From Deltaproteobacteria bacterium (GTDB taxonomy: Bacteria > Desulfobacterota > SM23-61), in contig JAPLIW010000801.1 in assembly GCA_026388915.1 (NCBI GenBank), positions 1 through 7,107 of the forward strand: 7,107 nucleotides of DNA. Direction: 5' to 3'. A program made the position numbers and the translations under genes. Shown piece by piece: positions 6,331 to 7,107 of this stretch (within the stretch, counting starts at the first letter, position 1; every line of letters starts with the position of its first letter). Under the pieces are notes generated by a model. The model saw nothing but the letters and a program-made list of their open reading frames with translations. It made no database searches and was not told where the DNA came from.

Positions 6331-6542
6331 AGCGGTGGATTTTCCAAACGATGGGGCTTGGCAAAATTTGGATTTTTTTCAGATTAAAGGCATGGGAAAC
6401 CCGGCTCCCTGTTTCCTTTTGGGGGGACAGACTTATGCGCCAGCAATTTGATCAGATTCTCAAACGGCCAAATTGATATTATGTTTTTGTAAAAACCAAA
6501 ACGGGTCGGGAGTGCAGAGCGTGGGCTTCCCGATGAATTCCT
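6331..6542 (+). other. Non-coding leader before the mu-crystallin family gene
   Basis: No gene is supported in this stretch. The minus-strand reading frame across it lacks recognisable protein features and overlaps the downstream gene. Two weak hairpins can be drawn: GGAAAC 6395-6400 with GTTTCC 6411-6416, and TCGGGA 6506-6511 with TCCCGA 6528-6533. The second ends 9 bases before the ribosome site. The AT-rich section around 6470-6500 (including TATTAT 6477-6482) is the likeliest promoter zone, but no -35 element with proper spacing is seen. I recognise no riboswitch class. Confidence 0.4.
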
Positions 6543-6550
6543 AAAGGAGG
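6543..6550 (+). promoter_or_regulatory. Strong ribosome binding site of the mu-crystallin family gene
   Basis: AAAGGAGG lies 8 bases before ATG 6559 and fixes the start of a gene that runs off the window. Confidence 0.8.
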
Positions 6551-6558
6551 AAAAAGAA

Positions 6559-7107
6559 ATGAGCGGAAGCAAAGTCGAATTTTTGTTCTTGTCGCAGAAG
6601 GATATGATCGAAGCCGGCGTCCTGGACATGAAAGGGTGCGTGGAGGTCATGGAGAAGGCTTTCAAGATCATGAATCAGGGAGATTATTTGATGGGCGGGC
6701 CGTCCCAGAACCACCACGGGATGAAATTATGGCTGCCCAAGCAGGCCCGCGGTCCCCGTATGCCCGTGGCCGGTCCCGACCGCCGTTTCATGGCCATGAT
6801 TTCCTACCTGGGGGGGGAGTTCAATGTCTGCGGGGTCAAGTGGTACGGGTCCAACCTGGAGAATCCGGTCAAACGCGGCTTGCCCCGCTCGGTCCTGATG
6901 GTCATCCTGAACGACCCGGAAACGGGCGCTCCCCTGGCGGTGATGGACGGCAACCTGATCAGCGCCATGAGGACGGGCGCGGCGATCGGATTGGGAGCGA
7001 AATACCTGGCCCCCAAGGGGGCCACCCGGGCGGGGGTCATTGCCGCGGGGGTGATCGGAAGGGCCTGCCTGATGGCCATGGCGGCAGGGGTGAAGACGAT
7101 CAAAGAG
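6559..7107 (+). CDS. Ornithine cyclodeaminase/mu-crystallin family protein, N-terminal 183 residues (3' end outside window)
   Basis: The reading frame is open from ATG 6559 to the window end. The sequence begins with FLFLSQKDMIEAGVLDMKGCVEVMEKAF and continues with GDYLMGGPSQNHHG, PVAGPDRRFMAM, CGVKWYGSN, RGLPRSVLMVILNDPETGAPLAVMDGN and SAMRTGAA. This matches the ornithine cyclodeaminase/mu-crystallin family, and most closely the subgroup annotated as tyramine oxidase subunit B. Family members are NAD(P)-dependent enzymes acting on amino or imino acids, such as ornithine cyclodeaminase, alanine dehydrogenase and ketimine reductases. Lys94 and Arg138 match the conserved substrate carboxylate contacts. 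The Rossmann dinucleotide loop begins at about 159, but its first conserved Gly is Ala162 (AAGVIG). The gene has its own leader and ribosome site. Its closeness to an amino-compound importer suggests, without proof, a shared substrate pathway. Confidence 0.88.
   Translation, partial: MSGSKVEFLFLSQKDMIEAGVLDMKGCVEVMEKAFKIMNQGDYLMGGPSQNHHGMKLWLPKQARGPRMPVAGPDRRFMAMISYLGGEFNVCGVKWYGSNLENPVKRGLPRSVLMVILNDPETGAPLAVMDGNLISAMRTGAAIGLGAKYLAPKGATRAGVIAAGVIGRACLMAMAAGVKTIKE

Noticed and set aside
6355..6375. Sigma54-type promoter (TTGGCAAAATTTGG)
   Set aside because: The GG at 6360-6361 is not followed by GC at the required 10-base spacing.
6385..6540. Riboswitch in the leader of the mu-crystallin family gene
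   Set aside because: Some stems and a GGGAAAC stretch can be drawn, but no conserved core of the cobalamin, TPP, glycine or SAM classes is present.
1..7107. CRISPR array, tRNA, rRNA, insertion sequence or phage genes
   Set aside because: No regularly spaced repeats, tRNA-like folds, transposase motifs or phage proteins are seen on either strand.

Overview
This window is bacterial DNA of moderate-to-high GC content, and every supported gene is on the + strand. The core is a five-gene ABC importer locus of the peptide/nickel (Opp/Dpp) type: a secreted solute-binding protein, two permeases and two ATPases. It is flanked by a cut-off lyase gene on the left and a cut-off ornithine cyclodeaminase/mu-crystallin family gene on the right. 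The binding protein has a cleavable signal peptide (Ala-X-Ala site) and no lipobox, which suggests a diderm (Gram-negative type) cell with a periplasm. Strong AAAGGAGG ribosome sites and two G/C-rich hairpin repeats between genes resemble what is seen in Desulfobacterota-like and related environmental bacteria. That placement is a weak inference.

Layout: 1-201 is the 3' end of a PurB/argininosuccinate-lyase superfamily gene. It is followed without a gap by a 5'-truncated remnant of a metallo-beta-lactamase-fold hydrolase (about 201-413). A promoter-like region (about 435-503) leads to the binding protein (545-2203). A 194-base gap holding a perfect inverted repeat (2261-2290) separates it from the first permease (2398-3253). 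That permease is broken by an internal deletion that also shifts the frame. The second permease (3246-4106), first ATPase (4161-5210) and second ATPase (5214-6203) look intact and are tightly packed. A 355-base gap (6204-6558) contains a large C/G hairpin repeat. The last gene (6559 to the window end) begins a mu-crystallin-like dehydrogenase.

If the first permease were intact, the binding protein would capture a peptide, opine or amine-like ligand in the periplasm, the two permeases would form the channel, and the two ATPases would drive import. The neighbouring ornithine cyclodeaminase relative and lyase would fit use of the imported amino compound, but the substrate cannot be read from the sequence. 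As written, the permease lesion should inactivate the importer. The truncated hydrolase is a second lesion about 2.7 kb away, so the window is either a locus in decay or an assembly with small collapsed segments. I see no convincing wholly new system. The best leads are the microhomology-like permease deletion, an EF-hand-like loop inserted in the binding protein, and the truncated hydrolase at the lyase 3' end.
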